Below, piece by piece: positions 28,268 to 38,809 of a DNA stretch of 64,000 nt (position 1 is its first letter; every line of letters begins with the position of its first letter). This DNA is from an uncultured Bacteroidales bacterium (GTDB lineage: Bacteria; Bacteroidota; Bacteroidia; Bacteroidales; G3-4614). The stretch covers positions 126,822-190,821 of the forward strand of contig CASFRS010000013.1 in assembly GCA_949297125.1 (NCBI GenBank), read 5' to 3'. The notes under the pieces were generated by a model. It ran no database searches and had not been told where the DNA came from. It worked only from the letters and a program-made list of their open reading frames with translations. The position numbers were made by a program, and so were the translations under genes.

Positions 28268-29494
28268 TTAACGGCGAAGCATCTCAACGCTCTTTTTAAG
28301 TGCGGCTATATACGCATCGCACTCCTCCAGGGTATTGTACATGCCGAACGATACGCGGGCAACGCCCGGGACTCCGAGAATATCCATAAGCGGCTGTGCG
28401 CACAAATGTCCCGTGCGCACGGCCACTCCCTGTTTATCGAGAAGCATTCCCACATCGTAGGGGTGCGTCCCTTCTGCTACAAAAGAGATTACCCCTCCCT
28501 TTTCCGGGGCAGAGCCGAATATTTTCATCCCGGGTATCCCGTTCATCTTTTCCGTAGTATATTTCAACAGTTCTTCCTCGTGCCGACGGATATTGTCCAG
28601 GCCTACGGCATCGACGTAATCGAGGGCCGCAATCGTGGCTATGACTCCTATGTAGTCGGGAGTACCGGCCTCGAACTTGAACGGAAGTTCATTGAACGTG
28701 GTCTTCTGGAACGTAACATGCCCTATCATCTCCCCGCCGCCTTGATACGGAGGCATGGCATTGAGGTACTTTTCCTTGCCGTACAGTATCCCTATCCCTG
28801 TCGGACCGTATATTTTGTGGGCCGAGAAGGCATAGAAATCGGCATCCAGGTCGAGCACGTCGACCTTCCTGTGGGGAACACCCTGCGCACCGTCTACCAA
28901 TACTGGAATGCCGCGGCCGTGCGCCTCCGCTATTATCTCCTTTACGGGGTTTACCGTCCCGAGCACGTTTGAAACGTGCGCAACCGAAACGAGTTTGGTC
29001 TTTCCGTCCAACAGACCCTTGAACGCCTCCATATCCATTCCGCCCGACGGGGTGAGCGGCACGACCCTTATCTCTATCTCCTTGCGCATGGAGAGCAACT
29101 GCCACGGTACTATGTTGGCATGGTGCTCCATGGCGGTTATTACTATATTGTCGCCCGGGGCGATAAAAGCCTCGCCGAAAGACGAAGCCACAAGATTTAT
29201 CGATTCGGTCGTTCCCCGGGTAAATATTATCTCGCTGCTCTTGCCCGCGTTTATAAACCTGCGCACCCGTTCGCGGCCTGCTTCGTGCCCTTCGGTGGAG
29301 AGCTGGCTGAGACGGTGCACGCCGCGGTGTACGTTGGCGTTTATTTTTTTATACGAATCGGATATGGCTTCGATTACAGCGACAGGCTTCTGCGTAGTGG
29401 CTGCATTATCGAAGTATATCAGGTCTTTTCCGTATACCTTGGAAGCAAGTATGGGAAAATCTTTCCGGATGGAGAGTATATCGGACTTTTGCAT
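28268..29494 (-). CDS. sufS: Cysteine desulfurase SufS
   Basis: A 408-residue PLP-dependent class V aminotransferase-fold enzyme that removes sulfur from cysteine for Fe-S cluster assembly. The PLP-binding Lys227 is in SAHKIYGPTG and the persulfide-forming Cys365 in RTGHLCAQP, the layout of group II desulfurases. Last gene of sufBCDS, 8 bp after sufD. No SufE or SufU is seen in the window. Confidence 0.97.
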   Translation of the reverse strand: MQKSDILSIRKDFPILASKVYGKDLIYFDNAATTQKPVAVIEAISDSYKKINANVHRGVHRLSQLSTEGHEAGRERVRRFINAGKSSEIIFTRGTTESINLVASSFGEAFIAPGDNIVITAMEHHANIVPWQLLSMRKEIEIRVVPLTPSGGMDMEAFKGLLDGKTKLVSVAHVSNVLGTVNPVKEIIAEAHGRGIPVLVDGAQGVPHRKVDVLDLDADFYAFSAHKIYGPTGIGILYGKEKYLNAMPPYQGGGEMIGHVTFQKTTFNELPFKFEAGTPDYIGVIATIAALDYVDAVGLDNIRRHEEELLKYTTEKMNGIPGMKIFGSAPEKGGVISFVAEGTHPYDVGMLLDKQGVAVRTGHLCAQPLMDILGVPGVARVSFGMYNTLEECDAYIAALKKSVEMLRR

Positions 29495-29502
29495 GGTTTT
29501 CT

Positions 29503-30834
29503 CTATTTACACATTGCACACCCCTCGCAGCGGTCTATACCGCCGCGCAACCGGTTGTCGACAAGGCAGGCAAGGCGTTCCTTGAGCGGGAGGATGCGGA
29601 CCTTGTCTATTATGTCGCCTGTAAAGGCTAACATCAGCATCATGCGCGCCTCTGCCTCGGGGATACCGCGCTGGCGGAGATAAAAGAGAGCCGACTCGTC
29701 AAGTTGCCCCACGGTTGCCCCGTGGCCGCACTTCACATCGTCGGCGTATATCTCAAGTTGCGGCTCGGTATATATGTGCGACTCGGGAGAGAGACTTATG
29801 TTCTTGTTGGTCTGACGCGCCACGCTCTTGTCGGCCCGGTTTTCCACAACTATGCACCCTTTGAATGAAGCCGTAGCCTCACCGTCGAGGATGTATTTGA
29901 AGAGTTCGTTGCTCGTACAGCGCGGTGCTATGTGCCTTATGCGCGTGTAATTGTCTATCTGCTGGGTCTTGTCGGCTATCCCCATTCCCACGAGTTCTAT
30001 TTCCGCCCCTTCGCCGGCAAGGGCAATATCGTAGTTGTTCCGCGTCGTACCGTTGTGCAGGGTTATGGTGTCGAGCAGAAGCCGGGACGCCGCCTGTTGC
30101 ATGGCAAAAAGGGATGACACGCGGGCCGAGTCGGGCGTGGTTTCTTCCACTTCGTAGTACTGCAACGACGCTCCTTCGCCAGCGTATATCTCCGTTACCT
30201 GCGAAGAGAGGGTGGTGGCTGCGGAAAAGTTATGGTCGCATACCAGTATTTCACCTTCCGCCCCCCGTCCGGCCACAATCAGCAGCCTTCTGTTGGACAT
30301 TATCGACTCGGGACTCTGCATTACATTGACTATCTGCAAGGGGACGGGCATCTTCACTCCGTCGGGGATGTATATGAAAATCCCGTCCTGGGCAAGTGCC
30401 GTATTCAAGGCCACTGTCCCGTCGGCGGATTCGGACGACAGACGCCCGTAGTAGCGGGAAACTATCTCGGGATGCGTCCTGCTTGCCTCGCGGATTGTGG
30501 TTATTACCGCCTCGCCGCACCGTCCGGACACCTGCAATGACGGGACATCGCCCGTTACGCAGATTGTTGCGGACTTCATTCCCGGTACGCTGCACCGGTA
30601 CATATCGCCCGACACCCGCAGAGAAAGGCGTTTCAGGTTAAGCCCGTAATCGGGCGCATACAGCGACGGCAGGTCTATGTGCCTGAAATCTTCCAGTCGG
30701 CGCGAAGGTATACCGTTCTGCCTCAGGTTCTCTATCGCGGCATCCCTTACGGCGTTCATCTGCTCCGACGAGTTCTCGTCTATCAGCGCACGGTTTGCCG
30801 CAAGCAACTCCATGTATTGTTTTTCGACTCCCAT
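29503..30834 (-). CDS. sufD: Fe-S cluster assembly protein SufD
   Basis: A 443-residue SufD, partner of SufB and SufC in the scaffold complex. The beta-helix core is recognisable (NNYDIALAGEGAEIELVG; ASFKGCIVVENRADKS; CGHGATVGQLDESALFYLRQRG). It is contiguous with sufC: its ATG ends at 30834 and the sufC stop begins at 30835. The C-terminus carries an extra CEGCAMCK, four residues from a Cys-containing pair, possibly metal-binding. Confidence 0.95.
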   Translation of the reverse strand: MGVEKQYMELLAANRALIDENSSEQMNAVRDAAIENLRQNGIPSRRLEDFRHIDLPSLYAPDYGLNLKRLSLRVSGDMYRCSVPGMKSATICVTGDVPSLQVSGRCGEAVITTIREASRTHPEIVSRYYGRLSSESADGTVALNTALAQDGIFIYIPDGVKMPVPLQIVNVMQSPESIMSNRRLLIVAGRGAEGEILVCDHNFSAATTLSSQVTEIYAGEGASLQYYEVEETTPDSARVSSLFAMQQAASRLLLDTITLHNGTTRNNYDIALAGEGAEIELVGMGIADKTQQIDNYTRIRHIAPRCTSNELFKYILDGEATASFKGCIVVENRADKSVARQTNKNISLSPESHIYTEPQLEIYADDVKCGHGATVGQLDESALFYLRQRGIPEAEARMMLMLAFTGDIIDKVRILPLKERLACLVDNRLRGGIDRCEGCAMCK

Positions 30835-31593
30835 TTATTTTTCGTCTATTTCGCGTTTTATCCAGTCGTATCCGTTTTTCTCAAGTTCGAGCGCGAGTTC
30901 GGGCCCGCCCGATTTTACGATGCGCCCCTTGTAGAGCACATGTACATAGTCGGGGGCTATGTAGTCGAGCAACCGCTGGTAATGGGTTATTACTATTGTG
31001 GCGTTCTTGTCTGTACGCAGTTTGTTTACTCCTCCGGACACTATGCGGAGTGCGTCAATGTCGAGGCCGCTGTCGGTTTCGTCAAGTATCGACAACCGGG
31101 GTTGGAGCATGGCCATCTGGAATATTTCATTGCGCTTCTTTTCGCCCCCCGAGAACCCTTCGTTTACGGAACGTCCGGCAAGTTTGTTGTCGAGTTCGAC
31201 ATATTCGCGTTTCTCTCGCATTATCCTCAAAAAGTCCGTTGCCGACAAAGGTTCTTCTCCGCGATATTTACGCTGCTCGTTAAGTGCGGCGCGCATGAAA
31301 TTTACCATGCTGACACCGGGTATCTCAACAGGATACTGGAAACTCAGGAAAAGCCCTTCGTGCGAACGGTCCTCCGGCGAAAGGGCAAGCAGGTCCTTTC
31401 CGCAAAATTTTACTTCTCCGCCGGTATGGGTATAAAGGGGATTGCCTGCCAGCACCGAGGCGAACGTGCTTTTGCCTGACCCGTTCGGGCCCATTATAGC
31501 ATGCACTTCCCCCTCGTTTACTTCCAGATCTATCCCTTTCAGTATCTCCTTGTCTCCTATCTTGGCTCGCAGATTCTTTACTTCTAACAACAT
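30835..31593 (-). CDS. sufC: Fe-S cluster assembly ATPase SufC
   Basis: A 252-residue ABC-type ATPase that drives the SufBCD scaffold. Walker A GPNGSGKST (35-43), signature FSGGEKKRNEI and Walker B SILDETDSGLD are intact. Length is typical. It lies between sufB (107 bp upstream) and sufD (contiguous). Confidence 0.97.
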   Translation of the reverse strand: MLLEVKNLRAKIGDKEILKGIDLEVNEGEVHAIMGPNGSGKSTFASVLAGNPLYTHTGGEVKFCGKDLLALSPEDRSHEGLFLSFQYPVEIPGVSMVNFMRAALNEQRKYRGEEPLSATDFLRIMREKREYVELDNKLAGRSVNEGFSGGEKKRNEIFQMAMLQPRLSILDETDSGLDIDALRIVSGGVNKLRTDKNATIVITHYQRLLDYIAPDYVHVLYKGRIVKSGGPELALELEKNGYDWIKREIDEK

Positions 31594-31700
31594 GGCGTTT
31601 ATATTGATGTTTGTATTTTTCTGTTTTTTGCTATCGGCTTTTATTCTCTCCGTCGCCGACGGGTCGGGAATCCGCCCCCCCGGGATTGCGCACCCGGTCT

Positions 31701-33152
31701 CTACCCTACTCCCCCTTCAAGCGATATTTGCAGCAGTTTTTGTGCTTCTACGGCAAACTCCATAGGGAGTTTGTTCATTACTTCCTTTGCATACCCGTTT
31801 ACAATCAGGGCTATCGCCTCTTCCGTGGGGATACCCCTCTGGTTGCAGTAGAATATCTGCTCTTCGTTTATCTTGGATGTGGTAGCTTCGTGCTCCACCA
31901 CCGCCGTCTTGTTCTTTATATCGATATACGGGAATGTATGCGCACCGCAGTCGGGCGACAGGAGAAGGCTGTCGCACTGGGTGTAGTTGCGCGCGTTCTC
32001 CGCCGTAGGGGCTACGCGTATCAGCCCCCGGTAGCTGTTCTGGCTGCGCCCCGAGGAGATACCCTTGGAGACGACAGTACTGCGGGTATTGCGCCCGATG
32101 TGTATCATTTTGGTCCCGGTGTCGGCCTGCTGGAAGTTATTGGTTACGGCCACTGAATAAAACTCCCCTACGGCATTGTCGCCAGCAAGGATGCAACTCG
32201 GGTACTTCCACGTTATTGCCGACCCCGTTTCCACCTGCGTCCATGACAGTTTTGCATTGTCGCGGCATATCCCGCGCTTGGTTACGAAATTGTATACCCC
32301 GCCTTTACCTTCTTTATCGCCGGGAAACCAGTTCTGCACTGTCGAATATTTCACTTCGGCACGGTCGTTCACAACTATCTCCACTATTGCCGCATGCAAC
32401 TGGTTTTCATCTCGCATGGGGGCCGTACACCCTTCGAGGTAACTTACGTAGCTCTCTTCGTCGGCAACTATCAGCGTGCGCTCGAACTGCCCTGTCCCCA
32501 TTGCGTTGATGCGGAAATAAGTGGAGAGTTCCATAGGGCAACGCACGCCCTTCGGTATATAGACGAACGAACCGTCGCTGAATACTGCCGAATTGAGAGC
32601 GGCAAAGAAATTGTCGCGGTACGGGACCACACTGCCCAAATAGCGTCTTACCAAATCGGGATACTCTTTTACGGCTTCATTGAATGAGCAGAATATTACG
32701 CCCAGTTCGGCAAGTTTTTCACGGTACGTGGTGCGCACCGACACGCTGTCCATTACGGCATCGACGGCCACGCCGGTAAGTTTCAGGCGCTCTTCAAGCG
32801 GTATTCCAAGCTTGTCGAAGGTCTTTATTATTTCGGGGTCTACTTCATCGAGGCTTTTGGGTGCGTTCTTCGTCTTCGGCGCCGCATAGTAACTTATCGC
32901 CTGATAGTCTATATCGGGTATATCGAGGTGCGCCCACCGGGGCATTTCCATCTTTTTCCAGTATTCATAGGCCTTCAGCCTGAACCCCAGCAGCCATTCC
33001 GGTTCACCTTTTTTACGGGATATTTCCTCTATTACTTTCTCGTTCAGCCCTACGGGCAATATTTCGGTGTCGATCTGCGTGGTGAACCCGTACCGGTATT
33101 CCCCCGTGGTTACATCGCTAATTATATCTTTTTCCTTATTGTTCTTTTCCAT
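31701..33152 (-). CDS. sufB: Fe-S cluster assembly protein SufB
   Basis: A 483-residue SufB, the main scaffold subunit on which Fe-S clusters form. Typical segments are [39 protein letters not shown], and the C-terminal [19 protein letters not shown] and [10 protein letters not shown]. The chosen ATG (33152, [10 protein letters not shown]) drops 11 residues of the longer frame. First suf gene of the operon, 65 bp downstream of cvpA. Confidence 0.96.
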   Translation of the reverse strand: MEKNNKEKDIISDVTTGEYRYGFTTQIDTEILPVGLNEKVIEEISRKKGEPEWLLGFRLKAYEYWKKMEMPRWAHLDIPDIDYQAISYYAAPKTKNAPKSLDEVDPEIIKTFDKLGIPLEERLKLTGVAVDAVMDSVSVRTTYREKLAELGVIFCSFNEAVKEYPDLVRRYLGSVVPYRDNFFAALNSAVFSDGSFVYIPKGVRCPMELSTYFRINAMGTGQFERTLIVADEESYVSYLEGCTAPMRDENQLHAAIVEIVVNDRAEVKYSTVQNWFPGDKEGKGGVYNFVTKRGICRDNAKLSWTQVETGSAITWKYPSCILAGDNAVGEFYSVAVTNNFQQADTGTKMIHIGRNTRSTVVSKGISSGRSQNSYRGLIRVAPTAENARNYTQCDSLLLSPDCGAHTFPYIDIKNKTAVVEHEATTSKINEEQIFYCNQRGIPTEEAIALIVNGYAKEVMNKLPMEFAVEAQKLLQISLEGGVG

Positions 33153-33217
33153 AACCGTATTGGCGTTTAACAATGCCGGATACAAAAAACGCCCTGCCCG
33201 AGCATTTGGTTTCAGCC

Positions 33218-33715
33218 CTATTCGGGAAACCGGATATCCGTTTCATCGGCATATCCCACTACGAGCGGGGCAAAACGGACTATTTTTGCATATGTTACCC
33301 CTGCCGGCGCAGGGGCTGCCTTGTCGCATACAAATTCGTACCCTATTTTGTATATGTTCAGAAGCAGGCTTATTATCAACAGATATTTTGCCACGCTGAA
33401 GAGCGTGCCGCAGAGCCTGTCGAGCCAGCCGACCTTGAGTGCTGATGCAGTTTTGTGGATGAGATGCCCTATGACGTATGTCAGCAGGAATATCACGACA
33501 AACGCCAGTATTGTGGCCGTGCGGAGACCTGCAACCCAGTTCCCTCCCGATATGAATGAGAGGAAATCGACAAGCAGCGGGGCAAGCATGGACGAAAATA
33601 CTATACCGAGTACTATTCCCAACAACACCCCCAACTGCCGTACCAGCCCGGTAATGTATCCGCGCACTGCCGCAAAGAGCAGTATTGCAACCATTATTAT
33701 ATCGAATACGCTCAT
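33218..33715 (-). CDS. CvpA family membrane protein
   Basis: A 165-residue CvpA-type inner-membrane protein with four predicted helices (about 3-20, 24-45, 63-85 and 100-122), preceded by the family opening [21 protein letters not shown]. Family members are linked to colicin V production and envelope stress; the molecular role is unclear. Its place between infB and sufB is common in Bacteroidales. Confidence 0.88.
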   Translation of the reverse strand: MSVFDIIMVAILLFAAVRGYITGLVRQLGVLLGIVLGIVFSSMLAPLLVDFLSFISGGNWVAGLRTATILAFVVIFLLTYVIGHLIHKTASALKVGWLDRLCGTLFSVAKYLLIISLLLNIYKIGYEFVCDKAAPAPAGVTYAKIVRFAPLVVGYADETDIRFPE

Positions 33716-33778
33716 GTCGTGTCCGAAACAGATATTCCCTTTCCCGCCCGTCCCGACTTCCGGGCCGTGCCGGCACGG

Positions 33779-36625
33779 TTACAGGGTCTGTTTTACTTCT
33801 ACTTCTTCGTACGACTCTATTATGTCCCCTACCTTTATGTCGTTGTAGTTGGCAATGCTCAAACCGCACTCGTATCCGGTGGAGACCTCCTTTACGTCGT
33901 CCTTCATCCTCTTCAGCGAAGCCAGTTCGCCGGTATATATCACTATTCCGTCGCGTATCAGGCGGACCTTGTTGCCCCGCCTTATCTTTCCCTCCTTAAC
34001 GGCACACCCGGCTACCGTCCCTACTTTGGATATGTGGAACGTTTCGCGTACTTCTACCGTAGAGGTTATTTCTTCTTTTATTTCGGGCGACAACATACCT
34101 TCCATTGCCGCCTTTACTTCTTCTATCGCATCGTATATTACGGAATAGAGCCTGATGTCGACACCTTCCCGTTCGGCATCCTTGCGCGCAGCCATGGAGG
34201 GACGCACCTGGAATCCGATTATTATGGCATCGGATGCCGCCGCAAGCGTTACGTCCGACTCGGATATCTGCCCCACGCCCTGGTGTATTACGTTTACCTG
34301 TATATTCTCGGTAGAGAGACGTATGAGCGAATCGCTGAGCGCTTCTACCGAACCGTCTACATCGGCTTTTACCACCACGTTCAACTGTTGGAAATTGCCT
34401 ATCGCTATCCGGCGGCCTATATCGTCGAGCGTAAGGCGCTTATGTGTACGGAGACCCAGTTCACGCTGCAACTGCTCGCGTCTGTTTGCAAGTTCGCGCG
34501 CTTCCTGTTCGGTATCCAGCACATTGAACTCGTCGCCGGCCTGCGGGGCGCCGTTGAAACCGAGAACAAGCGCAGGGGCTGCCGGCCCGGCCTCGGTTAT
34601 CTTGGTGTTGCGCTCGTTGAACATGGCCCTTACCCTACCATAATGACGTCCGGCAAGGACTATGTCGCCTACGTGCAGCGTTCCGTTCTCCACAAGTACA
34701 GTGGCAACGTATCCGCGCCCCTTGTCGAGAGTGGACTCGATTATGGACCCCCGGGCCTTGCAGTCGGGGTTGGCCTTCAGGTCAAGCATCTCTGCTTCGA
34801 GCAGGACTTTTTCCATAAGCTCGTTTACGCCCGTTCCTTTCTTGGCCGATATATCCTGCGACTGGTATTTCCCTCCCCAGTCCTCTACAAGATAGTTCAT
34901 GTTTGCCAGCTCCTCCTTTATCTTTTCGGGATTGGCATTGGGTTTGTCTATCTTGTTTATTGCAAAGACTATGGGCACGCCCGCCGCGGCAGCATGGTTT
35001 ATTGCTTCTACGGTCTGCGGCATGACGTTGTCATCGGCCGCAACTATTATTATGGCTATGTCCGTTACTTTCGCCCCGCGGGCGCGCATTGCGGTAAACG
35101 CTTCGTGTCCCGGGGTATCGAGGAAAGTAATGCGGCGTCCGTCTTCAAGTTCGACGTTGTATGCGCCTATATGCTGTGTTATACCGCCCGCTTCTCCCGC
35201 TATCACGTTGGAGTTGCGGATATAGTCCAGCAACGAGGTCTTTCCGTGGTCTACATGCCCCATGACTGTTACGATTGGCGGACGGGGAAGGAGGTTCCTG
35301 GTGTCGTCTTCCGACCGTTCTATCGACGATACGACATCGGCGCTTACGTACTCGGTCTTGAAGCCGAATTCGTCGGCTACTATGTTTATCGTCTCCGCAT
35401 CCAGCCTCTGGTTTATGGAAACCATAATACCTATGCTCATGCACGTGGATATAACCTTGTTCACTTCCACGCCCATCATCACGGCCAAATCGTGAGCAGT
35501 AACGAACTCTGTAATCTTCAGTATCTTGCTCTCCAGACGTTCCTGTTCGGCAAGTTCCTGTTCCTTGATATTGTATGCCTCGCGTTTCTCCTTACGCCAC
35601 TTGGCGCTTTTCTTCTGCGCGTTTCCCTTTGATGTGAGCCTGGCGAGCGTCTCTTTTACCTGACGCTGTACGTCTTCTTCCGACACTTCCACTTTCAGCG
35701 GGCGCTGCGGTTTCCCCTTCTGCTGTTTGGCGAAGCGTTGCCGCCCGTCGCCCGACACTATGTTGGGATTGGTTATGTCTATCTTGTCTTTCTGTATACG
35801 CTTGCGTTTTTTGCGTTCTCCGTCGGGAGCGGTATTTATGCCTGCCGGGCGTTTGAACATTTCATTACGCTGTTTCTCTTTTTCCTCCCGCTCCTTTTGC
35901 CGCTCTTCCTTGCTCTTTTTTTGCGGGCGCGTTTTCTGGTTTATCGAATCGAGGTCTATCTTGCCGACAATATTGAAAGATGTTGCGGGCGAAGGTTTCC
36001 CGAGATTGAATACTTCTTCGGAGGTTTCTTTCGATTGTTCTCCGTCCGGTTGTCCTTTCTCCTCTTCCGCCTTGCCTGCCGCTTCGGGCTGACCGCCGTT
36101 TTCCGAAACGGCTGCTTCTCCCGTCCGGGATTCCTCACGGATTTCCGGCTCTGCCTGCAGGACAACGGGTTCTTTTTCTTCAACCTGCTGCACCGCCGCG
36201 GCTTTTTCCGGCGATGCGGAAGCCGCAGGTTTCTCTTCAACAGGTTTGGCCGTTTTTTTGTTTCCAAGGGCATCGAGGTCTATCTTGCCAACGGTCTTGA
36301 ACTGCAGTTTTACCGTATCTCCAGCCGTAGTTATTCCCTTTTCACCTTCATCCCCGGACGCCTTTGCCTGCTGTTCTTTAGCCGACTGCTCGCGCGAGGC
36401 GGATACACCCCTGTCCTTGTTATGACGGTCCTGGAATATCTTTTCCGACTCGAGTTTCAGGTTCTTGTCCGTACTGAATTCCGTTACCAGCAGATTGTAT
36501 TGCTCCTCGGTTATCTTGGTATTGGGACCGAAATCGTCGGTATTGTAGCCTTTTTTTTGCAAAAAGGCCACCAATGTCTGTATTCCTACGTTTAAATCGC
36601 GTGTTACTTTATTTAGTCTTATCAT
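33779..36625 (-). CDS. infB: Translation initiation factor IF-2
   Basis: A 948-residue IF-2, the GTPase that brings initiator tRNA to the ribosome. A long charged low-complexity N-terminal region (about 70-330, rich in Glu, Lys, Gln and Ala) is followed by the G domain ([30 protein letters not shown]) and the C-terminal beta-barrel domains. Length is usual for Bacteroidota. It lies 52 bp downstream of nusA. Confidence 0.98.
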   Translation of the reverse strand: MIRLNKVTRDLNVGIQTLVAFLQKKGYNTDDFGPNTKITEEQYNLLVTEFSTDKNLKLESEKIFQDRHNKDRGVSASREQSAKEQQAKASGDEGEKGITTAGDTVKLQFKTVGKIDLDALGNKKTAKPVEEKPAASASPEKAAAVQQVEEKEPVVLQAEPEIREESRTGEAAVSENGGQPEAAGKAEEEKGQPDGEQSKETSEEVFNLGKPSPATSFNIVGKIDLDSINQKTRPQKKSKEERQKEREEKEKQRNEMFKRPAGINTAPDGERKKRKRIQKDKIDITNPNIVSGDGRQRFAKQQKGKPQRPLKVEVSEEDVQRQVKETLARLTSKGNAQKKSAKWRKEKREAYNIKEQELAEQERLESKILKITEFVTAHDLAVMMGVEVNKVISTCMSIGIMVSINQRLDAETINIVADEFGFKTEYVSADVVSSIERSEDDTRNLLPRPPIVTVMGHVDHGKTSLLDYIRNSNVIAGEAGGITQHIGAYNVELEDGRRITFLDTPGHEAFTAMRARGAKVTDIAIIIVAADDNVMPQTVEAINHAAAAGVPIVFAINKIDKPNANPEKIKEELANMNYLVEDWGGKYQSQDISAKKGTGVNELMEKVLLEAEMLDLKANPDCKARGSIIESTLDKGRGYVATVLVENGTLHVGDIVLAGRHYGRVRAMFNERNTKITEAGPAAPALVLGFNGAPQAGDEFNVLDTEQEARELANRREQLQRELGLRTHKRLTLDDIGRRIAIGNFQQLNVVVKADVDGSVEALSDSLIRLSTENIQVNVIHQGVGQISESDVTLAAASDAIIIGFQVRPSMAARKDAEREGVDIRLYSVIYDAIEEVKAAMEGMLSPEIKEEITSTVEVRETFHISKVGTVAGCAVKEGKIRRGNKVRLIRDGIVIYTGELASLKRMKDDVKEVSTGYECGLSIANYNDIKVGDIIESYEEVEVKQTL

Positions 36626-36677
36626 ACTTTATTGTTTTTATTGAGGGAAAGAGGGGGTATCCGGTATTACTGCCCCG

Positions 36678-37934
36678 TTATTCAAACTCGGACGACAGTA
36701 TTCTTATTACTTCGTCTACCGTATCCTCTTCCAAATCGGTCTTTTCGAGCAATTCCTCGCGCGACATGGCCAATACTTCCTTTGCCGTGTTGCATCCAAT
36801 CTCCTTGAACGCGTCTATTATCCATGTCTCTATTTCGTCATCGAACTCGTCGAGGTATATATCTTCTTCGCCGGCTTCTTCCGTATCGCGGAATACGTCT
36901 ATGTTATAACCGGTAAGCATGTTTGCCAGACGGATATTGAAACCTTCCTTCCCTATCGCCAACGACATCTCTTCGGGGCGCAGCAGTACTTCGGCACGTT
37001 TCTCCTCTTCGTCTATGCGTATTGCGGAGGCTGCCACTTTCGCCGGGCTCAGTGCCCTTTGTATAAAGAGTATGGTGTTGTTCGTATAGCTTATGACATC
37101 GATATTTTCATTGCACAATTCGCGGACTACACCGTGTATGCGGGAGCCCTTGACCCCCACGCACGCCCCTACCGGGTCGATCCGCTCGTCGTACGACTCT
37201 ACTGCTATCTTTGCCCGTTCGCCCGGTATGCGGGCCACGCGGCGAATGGTTATCAAACCGTCGTGTATCTCCGGCACTTCAAGTTCAAACAGGCGTTTGA
37301 GGAACTCTTCCGACGTGCGCGACACGATTATCTTGGGCGTGTTGTTTATGTTTTCCACACGCGCCACGACGGCCCTCACCGTATCGCCCTTGTGAAAACG
37401 GTCGTTGGGTATCTGCTCCTCGCGCGGGAGGATAAGCTCTGTCCCTTCATCGTCTATCAGGAGTATCTCCTTCTTCCACTTCTGATATACTTCGCCGCTT
37501 ACTATATCGCCTATCTTGTCTTTATAGAGGTTGTATATGGCGTCTTTCTGCAGTTCAAGTATCTTGGACGACAGAGTCTGACGCAGGTTGAGAATGGTGC
37601 GGCGGTCAAAATCGGAGAAGAGCACCTCTTCAGCCACTTCCTCTCCCACTTCATAGTCGGCGTCTATCTTCTTCGCATCGGAAAGGGATATCTGAAGGCT
37701 CGGGTCCGTTACCTCGCCGTCCGGTACCACCTCGCGGTTGCGCCATATTTCGCAGTCGCCCTTGTCGGGGTTCACTATGACATCCAGGTTTTCATCGGTC
37801 CCATACATCTTGGCCAACACATTCCTGAACGACTCTTCGAGTACGCTTACGAGAGTTGTACGGTCTATGTTCTTCAACTCCTTGAACTCGGAGAAAGTCT
37901 CTATCATGCTGTTTATTGACTCTTTTTTTGCCAT
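36678..37934 (-). CDS. nusA: Transcription termination/antitermination protein NusA
   Basis: A 418-residue NusA with N-terminal RNA polymerase-binding domain, S1 domain (about 135-200), two KH domains (VGACVGVKGSRIHGVVREL; SLAIGKEGFNIRLANMLTG) and an acidic C-terminal helix-hairpin. Its ATG starts 2 bp after the rimP stop, suggesting translational coupling. Confidence 0.98.
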   Translation of the reverse strand: MAKKESINSMIETFSEFKELKNIDRTTLVSVLEESFRNVLAKMYGTDENLDVIVNPDKGDCEIWRNREVVPDGEVTDPSLQISLSDAKKIDADYEVGEEVAEEVLFSDFDRRTILNLRQTLSSKILELQKDAIYNLYKDKIGDIVSGEVYQKWKKEILLIDDEGTELILPREEQIPNDRFHKGDTVRAVVARVENINNTPKIIVSRTSEEFLKRLFELEVPEIHDGLITIRRVARIPGERAKIAVESYDERIDPVGACVGVKGSRIHGVVRELCNENIDVISYTNNTILFIQRALSPAKVAASAIRIDEEEKRAEVLLRPEEMSLAIGKEGFNIRLANMLTGYNIDVFRDTEEAGEEDIYLDEFDDEIETWIIDAFKEIGCNTAKEVLAMSREELLEKTDLEEDTVDEVIRILSSEFE

Positions 37935-37936
37935 TG

Positions 37937-38404
37937 CTACTTGAATATTATTGATTTTTTTACATATTTTACCTGACTGTATCCGTACGGCAACTCTTCT
38001 GTTACCTCTATCTTGCGCTTTGCCCCTTCCGGCTTTTCCTTGCGGGTTACCGATACCACAAAGCCTTCGTCGGTCGCCGACACGAGGTTTCCCCGGAATT
38101 TTTTTCCGTCCGCCGTAAGGACTTCCACCTCCTCACCTATATTTTTGCGGTACTGCCGCGGCAGCACAAACGGGGCGGTTATCCCGGCAGAACCCACTTC
38201 GAGGGAATAGTCCTCTTCGTCCCGGTTGAATCGCGATTCAATATAGCGGTGAAGTTTTTCGCACATCTCCACATCTACGTATTCATCGTCATCCACCGTT
38301 ACGACTATATCGTTTCCCGGCGTTACCTTTACATCTACAAGGTAAGTGCTCCCTTGCCCCAGGAACTCCTCTACCGTTTCTTTTACTTTTACCGCTTCTA
38401 TCAT
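37937..38404 (-). CDS. rimP: Ribosome maturation factor RimP
   Basis: A 155-residue RimP for 30S subunit maturation. The DVKVTPGNDIVVTVD strand, the YSLEVGSAGI segment (the usual LEVSSPG region, here with Ala-Gly-Ile) and the C-terminal SH3-like domain are present. First gene of the rimP-nusA-infB-cvpA-sufBCDS run, with a strong promoter upstream. Confidence 0.95.
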   Translation of the reverse strand: MIEAVKVKETVEEFLGQGSTYLVDVKVTPGNDIVVTVDDDEYVDVEMCEKLHRYIESRFNRDEEDYSLEVGSAGITAPFVLPRQYRKNIGEEVEVLTADGKKFRGNLVSATDEGFVVSVTRKEKPEGAKRKIEVTEELPYGYSQVKYVKKSIIFK

Positions 38405-38549
38405 ATTTGCCTGTTCCGGAGAAGTCTGAATTTTTGCACAAGCTGCTCCGGCTGCATGGGATAACCTTCAAGGTTTTCCGCCGTTTCGACTTTTACAGCC
38501 GGAGAAAAAACAAGGGGGCTCGCTGCCCCCTCCTCCTTTAATCTACGTG

Positions 38550-38580
38550 CAAAGATAGTGATTATATCCTATATATACAA
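38550..38580 (-). promoter_or_regulatory. Promoter of rimP-nusA-infB operon
   Basis: Leftward TTG (38578-38580), 20-bp spacer, TATCTTTG (38550-38557): a full consensus match. Confidence 0.8.
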
Positions 38581-38665
38581 CATATAGGCATTTTTTTATT
38601 TCTGCCGATATTGTTTAAGACGCATTTCCAGCCGATGCTAAGACATCTGCCGCAACCGGTTTCCG

Positions 38666-38702
38666 CACGGCAAACGATAAGACGGCCTTATCGTTTGCCG
38701 TG
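38666..38702. repeat. Perfect 16-bp inverted repeat
   Basis: CACGGCAAACGATAAG (38666-38681) and its exact complement (38687-38702), with a 5-nt loop. It lies in the divergent rimP/yeiH region, 108 bp before yeiH, and is downstream of no gene, so it is more likely an operator-like or structural element than a terminator. Function unknown. Confidence 0.7.
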
Positions 38703-38719
38703 TCTGTTATAACAAAATG

Positions 38720-38732
38720 TTATCTTGGATAA
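38720..38732. promoter_or_regulatory. Candidate LysR-type operator
   Basis: TTATC, 3 nt, GATAA: a perfect 5-bp dyad fitting the T-N11-A LysR box. It lies about 35 bp before the candidate yeiH -7 box, and the LysR gene sits in the same operon, so autoregulation is plausible. Confidence 0.4.
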
Positions 38733-38809
38733 TATTTGCTATTTCAGAAATACGGATTTTTAATTGTTCCTTTGCAGCCTGAAACCAAACTTGTTTAAAG
38801 ACAAATGCC

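Larger units (their letters stand above)
38405..38809. other. Intergenic region between rimP and yeiH, 405 bp
   Basis: No gene is seen. It contains the leftward rimP promoter, a perfect 16-bp inverted repeat, a LysR-type T-N11-A palindrome and a candidate -7 box (TTCCTTTG, 38767-38774) for yeiH. Confidence 0.6.

Noticed and set aside
33719-35632. 637-residue plus-strand ORF opposite infB
   Set aside because: Shadow of the IF-2 gene; composition is atypical (Tyr/Arg/Val-rich).
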